Below, piece after piece: positions 1 to 8,843 of a stretch of 64,000 nt of DNA. The DNA comes from Anaerolineae bacterium (GTDB lineage: Bacteria; Chloroflexota; Anaerolineae; Promineifilales; Promineifilaceae): the NCBI GenBank assembly GCA_020848035.1, contig JADLAX010000018.1:28253-92252 (forward strand), given 5' to 3'. Under the pieces are notes generated by a model that did no database searches, had not been told where the DNA came from, and saw only the letters and a program-made list of their open reading frames with translations. Position numbers and translations under genes: made by a program. Position 1 is the first letter of the stretch. Every line of letters begins with the position of its first letter.

Positions 1-151
1 GTATATCGTATCCACGCAAAATTGAATCGATTAATTTTTGTTTTTTAGTGAGGTTCCACACGGCGCCACGCTGATATTGGGGTTTTGGATTAATCTTCTT
101 TTCTCGCTGGAAAATAATGTACACATTCCATTGTTTGGGAACACTCTTCAT
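1..151 (-). CDS. DUF262 protein, N-terminal fragment (candidate SspE-type effector)
   Basis: Reading leftwards from an ATG at 151, an open frame of 50 codons runs to the window edge without a stop. The peptide carries the typical start of a DUF262 domain: PKPQYQRGAVW, then KQKLIDSILRGYDI. An AGAAGG ribosome-binding site lies 6 nt before the ATG, and the gene starts 16 bp after the XRE regulator, so the two are probably cotranscribed. DUF262 forms the N-terminal half of SspE, the phosphorothioate-sensing NTPase/nuclease of Ssp systems, and of GmrSD-type restriction enzymes. The DGQQR motif and the C-terminal nuclease domain would lie outside the window. DUF262 membership is well supported; SspE identity is inferred from its place beside sspABCD-like genes. 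Confidence 0.8.
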   Translation of the reverse strand, partial: MKSVPKQWNVYIIFQREKKINPKPQYQRGAVWNLTKKQKLIDSILRGYDI

Positions 152-167
152 GATTAACCTTCTTAAT

Positions 168-428
168 TCAATTGGATTTTTGATAATTGATTCCTGTAAC
201 AAAAGCTTCAATAGGAACATCATAAATTTGAGCAAAGGCTTTGAGTTCAATAACGTCAATTCGACGCGCGCCTGTTTCTGAACGGGAAACAAAAGATTGC
301 GGTTTACCTAACTTTTCTGCAACTTCCATTTGGGTTAAGCCAGCATCCAGCCGTGCTTGAAGTAATCGGCTCAGCAATAGTCGATATTGCTTCTCATGGA
401 ATTCATCAAGAGGAATGAATTGGTTCAT
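168..428 (-). CDS. XRE-family helix-turn-helix regulator
   Basis: This 86-aa protein is almost entirely one Cro/CI-type HTH domain (about residues 20-75; core LTQMEVAEKLGKPQSFVSRSETG). It has no other domain. It lies between a terminator that closes the phosphorothioation operon and the DUF262 gene that starts 16 bp downstream, so it probably controls itself and the effector. A 6-3-6 inverted repeat at 449-463 just upstream is a candidate autoregulatory operator. No clear Shine-Dalgarno sequence precedes the ATG. The family is certain; its targets are inferred. Confidence 0.85.
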   Translation of the reverse strand: MNQFIPLDEFHEKQYRLLLSRLLQARLDAGLTQMEVAEKLGKPQSFVSRSETGARRIDVIELKAFAQIYDVPIEAFVTGINYQKSN

Positions 429-448
429 TATTTTTTACAAAACCAGAT

Positions 449-463
449 ATGCAGATGCTGCAT
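449..463. promoter_or_regulatory. Inverted repeat, candidate operator of the XRE gene
   Basis: ATGCAG-ATG-CTGCAT is a perfect 6-3-6 inverted repeat 21 bp upstream of the XRE start codon, between that gene and the terminator at 470-494. Its size and position suit a dimeric HTH repressor. Binding is inferred. Confidence 0.35.
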
Positions 464-469
464 AAAACA

Positions 470-494
470 AAACCGCCCGAATTTCGGGCAGTTT
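470..494 (-). terminator. Rho-independent terminator after sspA
   Basis: On the minus strand a hairpin with a CTGCCCGAA / TTCGGGCGG-type stem is followed by TTTTGTTTTAT. It sits about 40 bp after the sspA stop and separates the sspDBCA operon from the XRE-DUF262 unit. Confidence 0.7.
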
Positions 495-530
495 GGAAGT
501 TCACTAAGTTGTTTGTTCTTCTGAATAGAT

Positions 531-1739
531 TCACAGCATATCTTCGAGCACATCTTTTAACTTTGTTATCTCTTTAGACTGGTTTAGAAAGCCAGGGCTT
601 AGTCGTGTTGTGCCGCCGCTTTGCAAAGTTTTGAGCCATTGGTGTGTCCACGGGGAACACTGTAAACCGGCTCGAACGGCAATATTTTGCGCACCAAGCG
701 TATTTTCAATCGATTGCGGCAAAATATCTTCAACCGTCAACGAGATAATGCCACACCAGTCCACATTTTTTGCAGGTATGAACAACTCAGTACCTGATAG
801 CGTTAACAATCCATCTAGTAATTGATTTGCTAACGATAGCGTGTGCTGCACAATTTGCTCACGTCCAATCTCGTTGAGCCAGTCTAAAGCGGCATACAAT
901 CCAGCAGTTGCTAATATATTGTGGCTTCCAGCTTCATAAGCTGCTGGTAATTGGTCTGGCATTTGTACACTTTCAGATAAGGTTCCTGTGCCGCCATGCA
1001 TGAGATGCTTGGGCCGCCAATCGGTTCCCAAAACGAAACCGGCTATTCCATAAAATGCATATAAAGATTTATGGCCCGAGAAACTTAAAATATCTATTAA
1101 GCCTTCACGAAACGAGATTGGATAGAGTCCTGCTGTTTGCGCAGCATCAATAACAACCACGGCTTTGGGATTAGCTGCTTTTGCCAAACGCGCAATTTCT
1201 ATAACAGGTGGCATGACGCCGCACACGTTACTAGCTTGGGTAGCACAGACCATTGTTGGTGGTTCAATCTCAAAGGCTGCTTGTAACTTCTCAATTTCGC
1301 AAGCGTACGTGCGGCGGTTAAACGGAATTTGTCTAACCTCCACACCTTGAGTTTGTCTTAAATGCTCAACTGGCCTCAGGACAGAGTTGTGTTCAAATGG
1401 CGTTACATACACTACATCACCTGGTCGAAACGAGCAGCCCAGGATTGCGAGGTTTAAGGCATGAGTGGTTGATGAAGTAAAGATGACCTGTTCAACAGAA
1501 GGGGCGTTTAGCCAAGTGGCTAACTTCTCACGGGTTTCTTCAAGCAGGCGCGCACTGGCTCGCGCCATTGGGTTATTGCCTCGGCCCGCATTGCCCCCAT
1601 ACTGACGGTAAAAGTCATAGGCAAACTCGTAAACGCCATCAGGCTTTGGCCATGTTGTAGCTGCGTTGTCTAAATAAATGAGATCAGATACGTCCCCGTA
1701 AGCTGCGATTTTTTCGTTCATTTTCAGGGGTATCTCCAT
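531..1739 (-). CDS. sspA: Cysteine desulfurase, SspA-like
   Basis: Class V aminotransferase-fold, PLP-dependent cysteine desulfurase of 402 aa. It would take sulfur from cysteine as an enzyme persulfide and pass it to SspD for insertion into the DNA backbone. Visible motifs are YLDNAATT near residue 22, the PLP lysine in SFSGHKS (K224), and the sulfur-accepting cysteine in RAGLQCSPWTH (C361). It is the last gene of the operon and overlaps the end of sspC by 56 bp if the first ATG is used; an ATG at 1721 is also possible, with GGAG about 12 nt before it. Sequence alone does not separate it from IscS/SufS relatives, so the role rests on its neighbours. Confidence 0.85.
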   Translation of the reverse strand: MEIPLKMNEKIAAYGDVSDLIYLDNAATTWPKPDGVYEFAYDFYRQYGGNAGRGNNPMARASARLLEETREKLATWLNAPSVEQVIFTSSTTHALNLAILGCSFRPGDVVYVTPFEHNSVLRPVEHLRQTQGVEVRQIPFNRRTYACEIEKLQAAFEIEPPTMVCATQASNVCGVMPPVIEIARLAKAANPKAVVVIDAAQTAGLYPISFREGLIDILSFSGHKSLYAFYGIAGFVLGTDWRPKHLMHGGTGTLSESVQMPDQLPAAYEAGSHNILATAGLYAALDWLNEIGREQIVQHTLSLANQLLDGLLTLSGTELFIPAKNVDWCGIISLTVEDILPQSIENTLGAQNIAVRAGLQCSPWTHQWLKTLQSGGTTRLSPGFLNQSKEITKLKDVLEDML

Positions 1740-4700
1740 CCAAAATGTAATGTAAAAAGGCTAAAGCTAGCTGGCGTTTTTCATCAGGTGATAACGGCCG
1801 TCCCGCTATAGCCATTGTAGACTTGAAATTTTCCAAAATAAACTGCCCTTGTTTAGAAAGCTCGGAAGGACGAAAGCGGTAAGTGTTTTCCTCCTCTCCA
1901 GTTTGGCTGATACGCAACTCCACTGTGTCATCTTCTTCTGCAATTGAGAACAATTCACGATGAAGCCGTTCGCGGGCATCTTGTAGCGCTTGTTTAAAGC
2001 TTTGTAAGCTGCGATCATTCCAGTCGCTCGTAGAAACGCCTAAAATGGCATGAGACATACGTTCCCAGAAGCGACTATTATCTTCGTTTTCTTTTAAAGC
2101 ATTAACAAACCGTTGTACTAGTGTATCGCTGAAACGAAACGAGTTTAATCCGCCATCAACTTGTTTATCAATGTCTTGAAGCCATTGAAGCAAAATAGCT
2201 TGTCCCTCGTACAGTCGTTTACCTGTCGTGCTGCCAAACGCTTGTTCGGCAAAGCGGTCAAGCTCATAACGCAATGCTTGGTAAGCATCAGAAATTTCGT
2301 CCATCAGTTGCGATAGACGCATATGCAGGGCTTGCTGCGCTGCTTGCACGTCTCCCCACTCAACTTCAATGCTGTCAAGCAAGTCTAGCAAGTCATAAAG
2401 AAGTACCCGTGCTGGTTCGCGTTGAGCATCACGAATTAAGCGACGGAATGTCAATGCATCATCAGATAGTTGCTGTGTATCTCGGCAATAACGAGGTAGT
2501 GACTGTAACCACCGAAGTAAACCAATACTTAGATAACTAAGCGGTTGAAGTGCATGTTCTTGAGAGGCTAAGAAAGGATAAATTCTATTTTCTAATACCT
2601 GCCACAGGACTGCCCGCCGATCATCCCAAATGCCTACTTCAATCGTAAATTCCTCGGGCCGTTGGCAAAGCGCTGTAAAAGCCTCACCTGTAAGGGGCGA
2701 GACAGCCTGACGTTGTTGCCGCAACGTAATTACTTGCATGCGAGGGCGCATTATCGTCGCTAACAGGACAGGCAAAACACCACGCCGTAATCCAAACGGC
2801 GGAAGTTGTAAGGTTTCTATCAAGTTTGTGATTTCTTGCTCTTCCTCAGTGGCGGAATCAAGAAACTCATTCACTAGATCCCAGATGTGCCCCAAAGCTC
2901 TGTCATCAGGTCTACTTAACTGCCATTGTTGTTCTGCTTCATCAAAATTTTTAGTTTCCTCTGTAGGAGAAAAGAGGTTTGTTTGCACCAATACTGTTCT
3001 TAACACAAGGCGGTCTGGCCCATAGCCAGTTAAGTCCAAATCGAAGGGAAAGCGCTCTGCTTCTACTCGTTTAAGCAGATGGTCTATAACCTTTTCGCTG
3101 GCATTAATTTGTTGATCAGATGGTTTATGAACATTAAGAGACTCATTATTAAAGCGAGGCGTTAGAGCGAACCAATTGTCGCACAAGTTTGACAGTAACC
3201 GTGAAGTGTGCCCTGACTGTCGGACTCGTAACGACTGCCATTCTCCTGATCGGCCATACAGCCATTCTGCTCCTTCGTAGCCCAGCAAAGGCCGTAGTGC
3301 ACGTTTTAAGCGACGTTCCGCATCTTCTGCATAAAACTCAAGTTCACGCGGTAGCCGTTCCCGATCCCTTTCCAGAAATTGAGGGTTGTTTTGCAACTCA
3401 CGCAGGGCAAACAGTTCTTGCAATGGTTCTGTAATAAGCAACGGCCGTTCTGGAATCACATAAAGTGCGCGCCCTGCTGGTAAATCTCGAATAGAATTAC
3501 GCGCAGCTTCAATGTCAACAGTAGACAATGGCAAAACGTACACTACAACCCCATCTGCATAACCTAGACTTCCTCCTAATCGCTTGAGCAACTCGTCACC
3601 GCCCAGAGGCGCTTTCACTTCATCACTCCAGCGATACAAACTGTGAAAGTATCGAACAATACTTTTTTGTACATTGTGTCCACGAGGAAGGTGAAAAGGA
3701 AGGGGGGCACTACGCTCTAAGATTTGCCGTAACTGCAAAGAGTTAGGGGTACTTTTAGCAATTAAAGTAGCAATTTCCTGCTCTAAATCGACATCGCTAC
3801 CCCGCATGAAAGCCCAAAAGCCATCTGATTGCCGATAGCTAACAACTTTCCTTTGGGCCAGCTTGTCCAAATAGGTTTGAGCTACATCTTGATGAATACC
3901 TACGGACCAAGCAATAACTTCGGTAGAAGGAATGATCTTACCGCTGAAATCCCACTCCTTTTGTGTGTTAACTTCACCAATAGCTGTTAGCACACCCATC
4001 GCTTTAACGATCCGCTGGCCTAGAATATCTTCACTAGATACTTTGCCAAGGGCATGAACAACACCTGACCAAATGGCGTGTGCTCCACCAGGTTTCGTAT
4101 CCATCCGAATGCTGTTAGCAAAATAATCCCAAATGGCATCTATACCCACTTCCCACCAAGGAAGATTGTTATCTCGCACCGCATGGTTGGTAAGGTGAGC
4201 TTGAAGAGAATTTTGATCGTCAGCGGCTAGAAAAGTAAATAGAGTACGCTCATTTTGAGCTACCTGGCTAGAGAGACGGGGCAATGCATAAACTGTCAGT
4301 GGGTGTAAAGGCCATGTTTGTTCAATGATGTTTTGACGCAGGGTTATATCGTCATTGACATCAGGAAATAACTCAAGTTCTAATGCATATGTTGTTTGCT
4401 TTCTAAAGATGCTTTCATGAACGTCGAGAAAAGAGTTCCACAAGGCTTTGTTCGGGGTTAGCAGTGCTTCAGCCATTAATCGATAGATAACACTGGGATC
4501 ACTAATGATTTCATGTGGCCAAAAACGTTCAGCAATTCTAGCCCACTCTTGTTGGTAGATGGTGGGGAGATCGCTAGCATAAGTAGAAAGCTGACGATGT
4601 GTAACAAGAATAATATGGACCTGGGTATCTCCACTCCGGTTACAAAATTCGGCAAAATCCTGTAACTGAGCAGCTTCATTGCCAAAAACTTCCCCGGCCT

Positions 4701-5490
4701 TCGCTTCCATGAAACGCCCAAATTCATCCCAAATAATTAGAATTCCATCCCATCCAACCGTTTTTAAGCTTTTTGAAGTTTCATGATAGGCATCTGCCAA
4801 AGAAACGCCCACATATGCATCAAAGTTTGCTCCAGCAGTGACGATTTCATAAAGTGTGCTGAACAAATTTAAACTGGAAGGTTCCCCTGTTTTCAAACCT
4901 TCAATTAATTCATCAAACTTGTAATTCTGTTCTTCGATTAGATGCTGAAACCGACTGAATGCAGCTGGGTATAACTTTTCCCAGCGATCGATAGTTTCCA
5001 AAGCTGCATTAAACTGGGTTCTTGGCCGTAAATCGGCTAATCCTCGTTGGCCAAGAGCACGGTTAAGACCACGAGTTAATGACACTGTAAGAGAACCTTC
5101 ATCTCCAGACAAAATGACGGGTAACAGTCGTTTCCCTGATTCCCAATAATTGGAAATGACTGCTGCCGATTCAGGATAGTGTCGTTCAATGCGCGCAAAA
5201 ACTGCTTGAATCGCTTCTGCACAGTCAAGATCATGACTAGCCACGGCACTTAAAACCAGACTGGTTAGAGATTTTCCTGAACCATAAGGAGCATGCAATA
5301 CATGTGCTCGATGTCGACTATCAGATTGACTATTTTTCAGAATATTAGCGAGTGCAAGTGCACTATTATTTGTGGGAATAAACCCACCAACATAGTCGCT
5401 ATTCCCAGCATCATAGGTAACATTGATAGAGCGTTGAAAATGAGAAGATATAGCCCTCAAGGGCTCATGCTTTGTCACTGCTTTGGCCAT
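1684..5490 (-). CDS. sspC: Large P-loop ATPase, SspC-like
   Basis: This 1268-aa protein has an N-terminal P-loop ATPase module with a Walker A-like LHAPYGSGKS (K73) and a Walker B-like ILIIWDEFGRF (D255-E256), followed by a long helical region with no motif I recognise. In Ssp systems SspC is the ATPase that works with the nickase SspB and the sulfur-transfer enzyme SspD. BREX BrxC-type ATPases look similar, but there is no PglZ or methyltransferase here, so BREX is unlikely. AAGGTG precedes the ATG, 9 bp after sspB. Base composition is clearly more AT-rich than the chromosome to the right, and it carries two ACGGCCGT octamers in 3.8 kb. Confidence 0.8.
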   Translation of the reverse strand: MAKAVTKHEPLRAISSHFQRSINVTYDAGNSDYVGGFIPTNNSALALANILKNSQSDSRHRAHVLHAPYGSGKSLTSLVLSAVASHDLDCAEAIQAVFARIERHYPESAAVISNYWESGKRLLPVILSGDEGSLTVSLTRGLNRALGQRGLADLRPRTQFNAALETIDRWEKLYPAAFSRFQHLIEEQNYKFDELIEGLKTGEPSSLNLFSTLYEIVTAGANFDAYVGVSLADAYHETSKSLKTVGWDGILIIWDEFGRFMEAKAGEVFGNEAAQLQDFAEFCNRSGDTQVHIILVTHRQLSTYASDLPTIYQQEWARIAERFWPHEIISDPSVIYRLMAEALLTPNKALWNSFLDVHESIFRKQTTYALELELFPDVNDDITLRQNIIEQTWPLHPLTVYALPRLSSQVAQNERTLFTFLAADDQNSLQAHLTNHAVRDNNLPWWEVGIDAIWDYFANSIRMDTKPGGAHAIWSGVVHALGKVSSEDILGQRIVKAMGVLTAIGEVNTQKEWDFSGKIIPSTEVIAWSVGIHQDVAQTYLDKLAQRKVVSYRQSDGFWAFMRGSDVDLEQEIATLIAKSTPNSLQLRQILERSAPLPFHLPRGHNVQKSIVRYFHSLYRWSDEVKAPLGGDELLKRLGGSLGYADGVVVYVLPLSTVDIEAARNSIRDLPAGRALYVIPERPLLITEPLQELFALRELQNNPQFLERDRERLPRELEFYAEDAERRLKRALRPLLGYEGAEWLYGRSGEWQSLRVRQSGHTSRLLSNLCDNWFALTPRFNNESLNVHKPSDQQINASEKVIDHLLKRVEAERFPFDLDLTGYGPDRLVLRTVLVQTNLFSPTEETKNFDEAEQQWQLSRPDDRALGHIWDLVNEFLDSATEEEQEITNLIETLQLPPFGLRRGVLPVLLATIMRPRMQVITLRQQRQAVSPLTGEAFTALCQRPEEFTIEVGIWDDRRAVLWQVLENRIYPFLASQEHALQPLSYLSIGLLRWLQSLPRYCRDTQQLSDDALTFRRLIRDAQREPARVLLYDLLDLLDSIEVEWGDVQAAQQALHMRLSQLMDEISDAYQALRYELDRFAEQAFGSTTGKRLYEGQAILLQWLQDIDKQVDGGLNSFRFSDTLVQRFVNALKENEDNSRFWERMSHAILGVSTSDWNDRSLQSFKQALQDARERLHRELFSIAEEDDTVELRISQTGEEENTYRFRPSELSKQGQFILENFKSTMAIAGRPLSPDEKRQLALAFLHYILDGDTPENERKNRSLRGRI

Positions 5491-5498
5491 AAGGCACC

Positions 5499-6419
5499 TT
5501 ATATTTGATTGGTTTCGTAATAACGAATGAGAATTTCTTGAGGCTCTACATCAGGTAGTGTAAGTTGGTCAAGGCCGGCCGTCCGAACAAACCGCACACC
5601 GAAATCAGGATGCTCTTTGTTTAACGAAGCAATTTGGTCCGACAACATTGCGGTGGTGAGGTTGAAAACGTGCCCAACGTTCATTGGCTCTTGCAGGAGC
5701 TGACTTAGTCGGACTTCATTTGAATCCCTTCCTTTTACCCTCTGTTGGTCAATTATCACATACAGCAAGATTAAGGGATTAAGTTTTGTGACATCAGCTT
5801 GTTGCCACTGATAGCGTCGTTGAGCGCCATCTCCAAACTGGCTCAGAATTCCAAGCCGAGCTAATGGCGATTCGCGAAGGTTTTCCGGGTTGCTATTTTG
5901 TTTGTCGGGCAAATAAGTACGCAAAAGACAAGCTACATCCTTTTTGAGTGAGCTTTTTGCCACTTTGCGGTCGGATTCCGCATTAATAACCCAGTTACCA
6001 AGTGACTCCACTGCTTGTTTATCAGTGAAAGAGATAGGAGAGAAATGATTGAAGAACCAATACCAACAGGTAGCTTGCTCTTGGCTACATGTTAGAGCGT
6101 AGTGAAGCAACCACAACGTACCTTCATCTTCCAAATAAGGATCGTGTTGCCACACAAGTTCCCCGAAATTTGTTAAGCGAGGTATTAAACGCCCTTCATA
6201 ATATTCTTCCGCTAGCCCTGTAGCTTGCACCCAAAAACGAAGAGCCCTCACCATGTTTCGGCCCATACCAAGGCGTTCAGGGGCATCTTTCTCTAAGAAT
6301 ATGTTGTAGGGCTCATCTGCCTGGTAGGCTTCCTGAATAGCAGACATCCCCTTAAAAAGCCACCCTTCACGAATGTAAAAGGTCTCATGCTTTGCAAAGC
6401 TTAAGCTCATAAAAATCAC
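5499..6419 (-). CDS. sspB: DUF4007 protein, SspB-like
   Basis: This 306-aa DUF4007 protein has the family's opening FAKHETFYIREGWLFKG followed by DAPERLGMGRNMVRALRFW, which I read as the family's DNA-binding core. SspB is the DNA-nicking subunit that opens one strand before phosphorothioate formation. The GTG start at 6419 overlaps the sspD stop as GTGA. An ATG at 6410 would instead leave a 5-bp gap. Either way the gene is tightly coupled to sspD. The DUF4007 assignment is strong; the nickase role is from the family. Confidence 0.85.
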   Translation of the reverse strand: MIFMSLSFAKHETFYIREGWLFKGMSAIQEAYQADEPYNIFLEKDAPERLGMGRNMVRALRFWVQATGLAEEYYEGRLIPRLTNFGELVWQHDPYLEDEGTLWLLHYALTCSQEQATCWYWFFNHFSPISFTDKQAVESLGNWVINAESDRKVAKSSLKKDVACLLRTYLPDKQNSNPENLRESPLARLGILSQFGDGAQRRYQWQQADVTKLNPLILLYVIIDQQRVKGRDSNEVRLSQLLQEPMNVGHVFNLTTAMLSDQIASLNKEHPDFGVRFVRTAGLDQLTLPDVEPQEILIRYYETNQI

Positions 6420-8152
6420 CCAATAACTTCTAAAGGAATAACATTATTGTTGAAGCCTTGATCCCGAGCACTACCAAACACGCTAAGACTCTTGGCTACT
6501 AAGCAGCCTGTTGATCCGAAGTGAGTTACACATTCCATGCAACCAGTACACACATCTTGATCAATTTCATAGATGCGTTGATCTGGCTTAATCGTTATTG
6601 CTCCATGTGGGCAAGCGGCAGAACAGGCTGTGCATTGAATACAAGTCTGAAATTTTGCGGCTTGCTGTCGGAAATAGTTGCTTAATCGATCTAAACTTTG
6701 CTTAGGATTAATTACCGTAAATCGGATCGTTGTACTGTTTTGAGGGGCTTGCACAATCAGAGCATCCCAGTCTTGATTTGCACGGCCCTCTAAATAAATT
6801 TCTCCTAAAGCAGGGCGAGAGCGGTCTCTTATAATTTTCCCTAATGGCTTAAGAAACTCATCCAATTCAGCATTCACTGGCCGAGCAATTTCAATCTGAA
6901 CAGCATTGGCCATATCACCACAAGGTTTAGCTTCTAAACCACTAAACCTGTTGGGATGGCCAGCACCACCAAAACGCTTCACCCAACCACGATCGTCAAT
7001 GTATTCTTCAGGATCAGGTTTCCCAATGCGTTGCGCAAAATCAATCAACTGTGCTCGCCACCGAGCCGAATCTTCAGGAAAGAAAATGTTGGCCAACATA
7101 TCTGACCATTCTGAATTCAATGGGCACAACCAGCAGCCTACGCGACTATAGCCTAGTCGATAAGACTTGTTAAAGTCGAGTTGGTTTAAAAGTATATAAA
7201 GCCAAACATCAAATTCGACCCAATCAATAATAGGTGAGGCTGTCGCCTGTTGCCCAATTTTTGCCCCTACCGTAACGCCATTTAACTCTTTATCTTGGTC
7301 TACACTCACAACCGTACCCAATCGATCCGGATCATTCCAAGACTTGCGGTGATACTTGCTGCGGCGTACAGATTCATTCCTTCGAATCCCATAAAAGGTG
7401 AGAACCTTCTGATCACCTAAAGTCTGCAAGAGATTATTAATAGGGCCGGCCTTAAAAATAGTGCAGCACCAACGCATCACCCGGCTTGGAGGCCCCATTT
7501 CGTCAACAAGCTCATGAAAATTATGCTCAGCTTTAGCGTTGAAAAACGGAATGAGCGGATTTTCTTCCTGAAAACGACGAACATATTCATAAGTATGCTC
7601 ATCTTCGAGAGTTGTATCACCAAAAATATGAAGTATATCTGATTGCCCCAAGCCTCTACGAACCACGTCAGATACCACTGTAGAGTCTTTACCGCCACTG
7701 AAAGAGACCATTCTTAAGCGCCGTGGGAACCTTTTCGCAGCATGATCAATGAACTGCATGGCCTCATCCTCAAGGGCATTTAAGTGGGGGCGATTTACTT
7801 CTAGTTGTCGCCGATAGTCTAAGATGAGTTGTTCATCAAGAGAATCATAGTGATTACTGTCGCGAATGTATTCAGCAACAGCAGGTAAATGGTCTTTCAT
7901 CTCCGCTGATCCGGGTAACGAAACCGATTCGCCATTAATGAAATAAAAGCGGCTTTTACTGCTGCGCCACACGGAATCAGTGGTTAAGGGACCGTGCCCA
8001 AAGTATTGTAGAATTCTTCTTTCCCTAGCAAACACAGGCCGACCATCTGTTGTTAGGTATTTCAGTTCTTCATTGCAAATCGGACATTTGCTGTTCTGTG
8101 CACCATATACTGGATGTTCGCAATGGTTACACCAGTTAAGGACAAGCTGCAT
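6416..8152 (-). CDS. sspD: PAPS-reductase-like sulfurtransferase with ferredoxin domain, SspD/DndC-like
   Basis: This 578-aa protein is a PP-loop ATP-pyrophosphatase of the PAPS reductase family with the loop FSGGKDS at residues 151-157. Such enzymes activate the DNA phosphate as an adenylate and deliver sulfur in phosphorothioation. Two additions flank the core. The N-terminus is a Cys4 zinc-ribbon-like element (C8, C11, C23, C26). The C-terminal quarter carries two 4Fe-4S motifs (CIQCTACSAACP and CTGCMEC). It is the first gene of the operon, with GGAAGGA before the ATG and a good promoter about 60 bp upstream. The adjacent DUF4007 gene and the lack of a DndD/DndE pair favour SspD over DndC. 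Confidence 0.85.
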   Translation of the reverse strand: MQLVLNWCNHCEHPVYGAQNSKCPICNEELKYLTTDGRPVFARERRILQYFGHGPLTTDSVWRSSKSRFYFINGESVSLPGSAEMKDHLPAVAEYIRDSNHYDSLDEQLILDYRRQLEVNRPHLNALEDEAMQFIDHAAKRFPRRLRMVSFSGGKDSTVVSDVVRRGLGQSDILHIFGDTTLEDEHTYEYVRRFQEENPLIPFFNAKAEHNFHELVDEMGPPSRVMRWCCTIFKAGPINNLLQTLGDQKVLTFYGIRRNESVRRSKYHRKSWNDPDRLGTVVSVDQDKELNGVTVGAKIGQQATASPIIDWVEFDVWLYILLNQLDFNKSYRLGYSRVGCWLCPLNSEWSDMLANIFFPEDSARWRAQLIDFAQRIGKPDPEEYIDDRGWVKRFGGAGHPNRFSGLEAKPCGDMANAVQIEIARPVNAELDEFLKPLGKIIRDRSRPALGEIYLEGRANQDWDALIVQAPQNSTTIRFTVINPKQSLDRLSNYFRQQAAKFQTCIQCTACSAACPHGAITIKPDQRIYEIDQDVCTGCMECVTHFGSTGCLVAKSLSVFGSARDQGFNNNVIPLEVIG

Positions 8153-8208
8153 AATATCCTTCCTTGGAGAATTTTTAGGGTACGTTTTTCAGCACAAACG
8201 TTCAGCTA

Positions 8209-8238
8209 TTTATACTAGACTACGAGAGATTAAGTCAA
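8209..8238 (-). promoter_or_regulatory. Promoter of the sspDBCA operon
   Basis: TTGACT (8238-8233) and TATAAA (8214-8209) on the minus strand are separated by 18 bp. This predicts transcription starting about 50 nt before the sspD ATG at 8152. Confidence 0.5.
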
Positions 8239-8843
8239 TCTTTTGTTGCACTAATTCAACATCTTCCAATTATAGATTCTCAACATATAGCTATCAAAGA
8301 GCTATTAGGGTAAATCAATGCTCTGGTTTTCCAAGAAGCTCACTTTCGGTATCCGTGTATTACTTTGGTGAGTCAATAGGGTGTAATACAGCTTGTATTT
8401 GCCCGGTTGGTTAGCGAGAGGTGTCGGGCGACATTGCCGCCGGGTGTGTTGGTAAAGCCCAGGATTTGGCCGCCAAAAATACGGCCGTTTCCCTCACCCC
8501 AACGCCGTCCAACAAAATGAGCCTGTGGCCCAGGGCTGGCCCAAACCGCCTGGCGTTTGCCTCGATCAACGCTTGCAGCTCACCAAAGGGTCGCTCATCC
8601 CCCTAAAGTCCTATTTTTCTCTGGCGTGAACCTTCTTACACTGTGCCGCAACTTAGCAATCTGTTTGGATCGTGCCAGATCTAAACCGCAGCTGATGGGG
8701 AAAATTTAGCCAGACGGCCGTTTCACACCCCTGTAAATTAATCAACCTGTTCTGGGATTTAGACGGCCGTTATTGCCCGTTTGTTGGCCTGGCTGCCGCA
8801 CGGCTGCTCACCCTCGGGGCATGTCCCCAATAAGGAGCATCTC
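8239..8843. other. Island edge, no confident gene
   Basis: Composition changes from AT-rich to GC-rich near 8400, and three ACGGCCGT octamers reappear between 8480 and 8770. On the minus strand about 8605-8414 reads as an open segment (peptide includes LQALIEANARRFGPALG and LILLDGVGVRETAVF) with no proper start; it may be a gene remnant. No tRNA or obvious attachment-site repeat was seen. Confidence 0.4.

Noticed and set aside
1684..8152. BREX type IV, based on a PAPS reductase plus large ATPase
   Set aside because: No PglZ, BrxL or methyltransferase is present, and DUF4007 plus cysteine desulfurase fit Ssp.
6416..8152. Dnd-type phosphorothioation
   Set aside because: DndD (SMC-like) and DndE are missing; DUF4007 marks the Ssp type.
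8421..8606. Small open frame on the plus strand
   Set aside because: No ribosome site or family; the minus strand of the same stretch looks slightly more gene-like but is at best a remnant.
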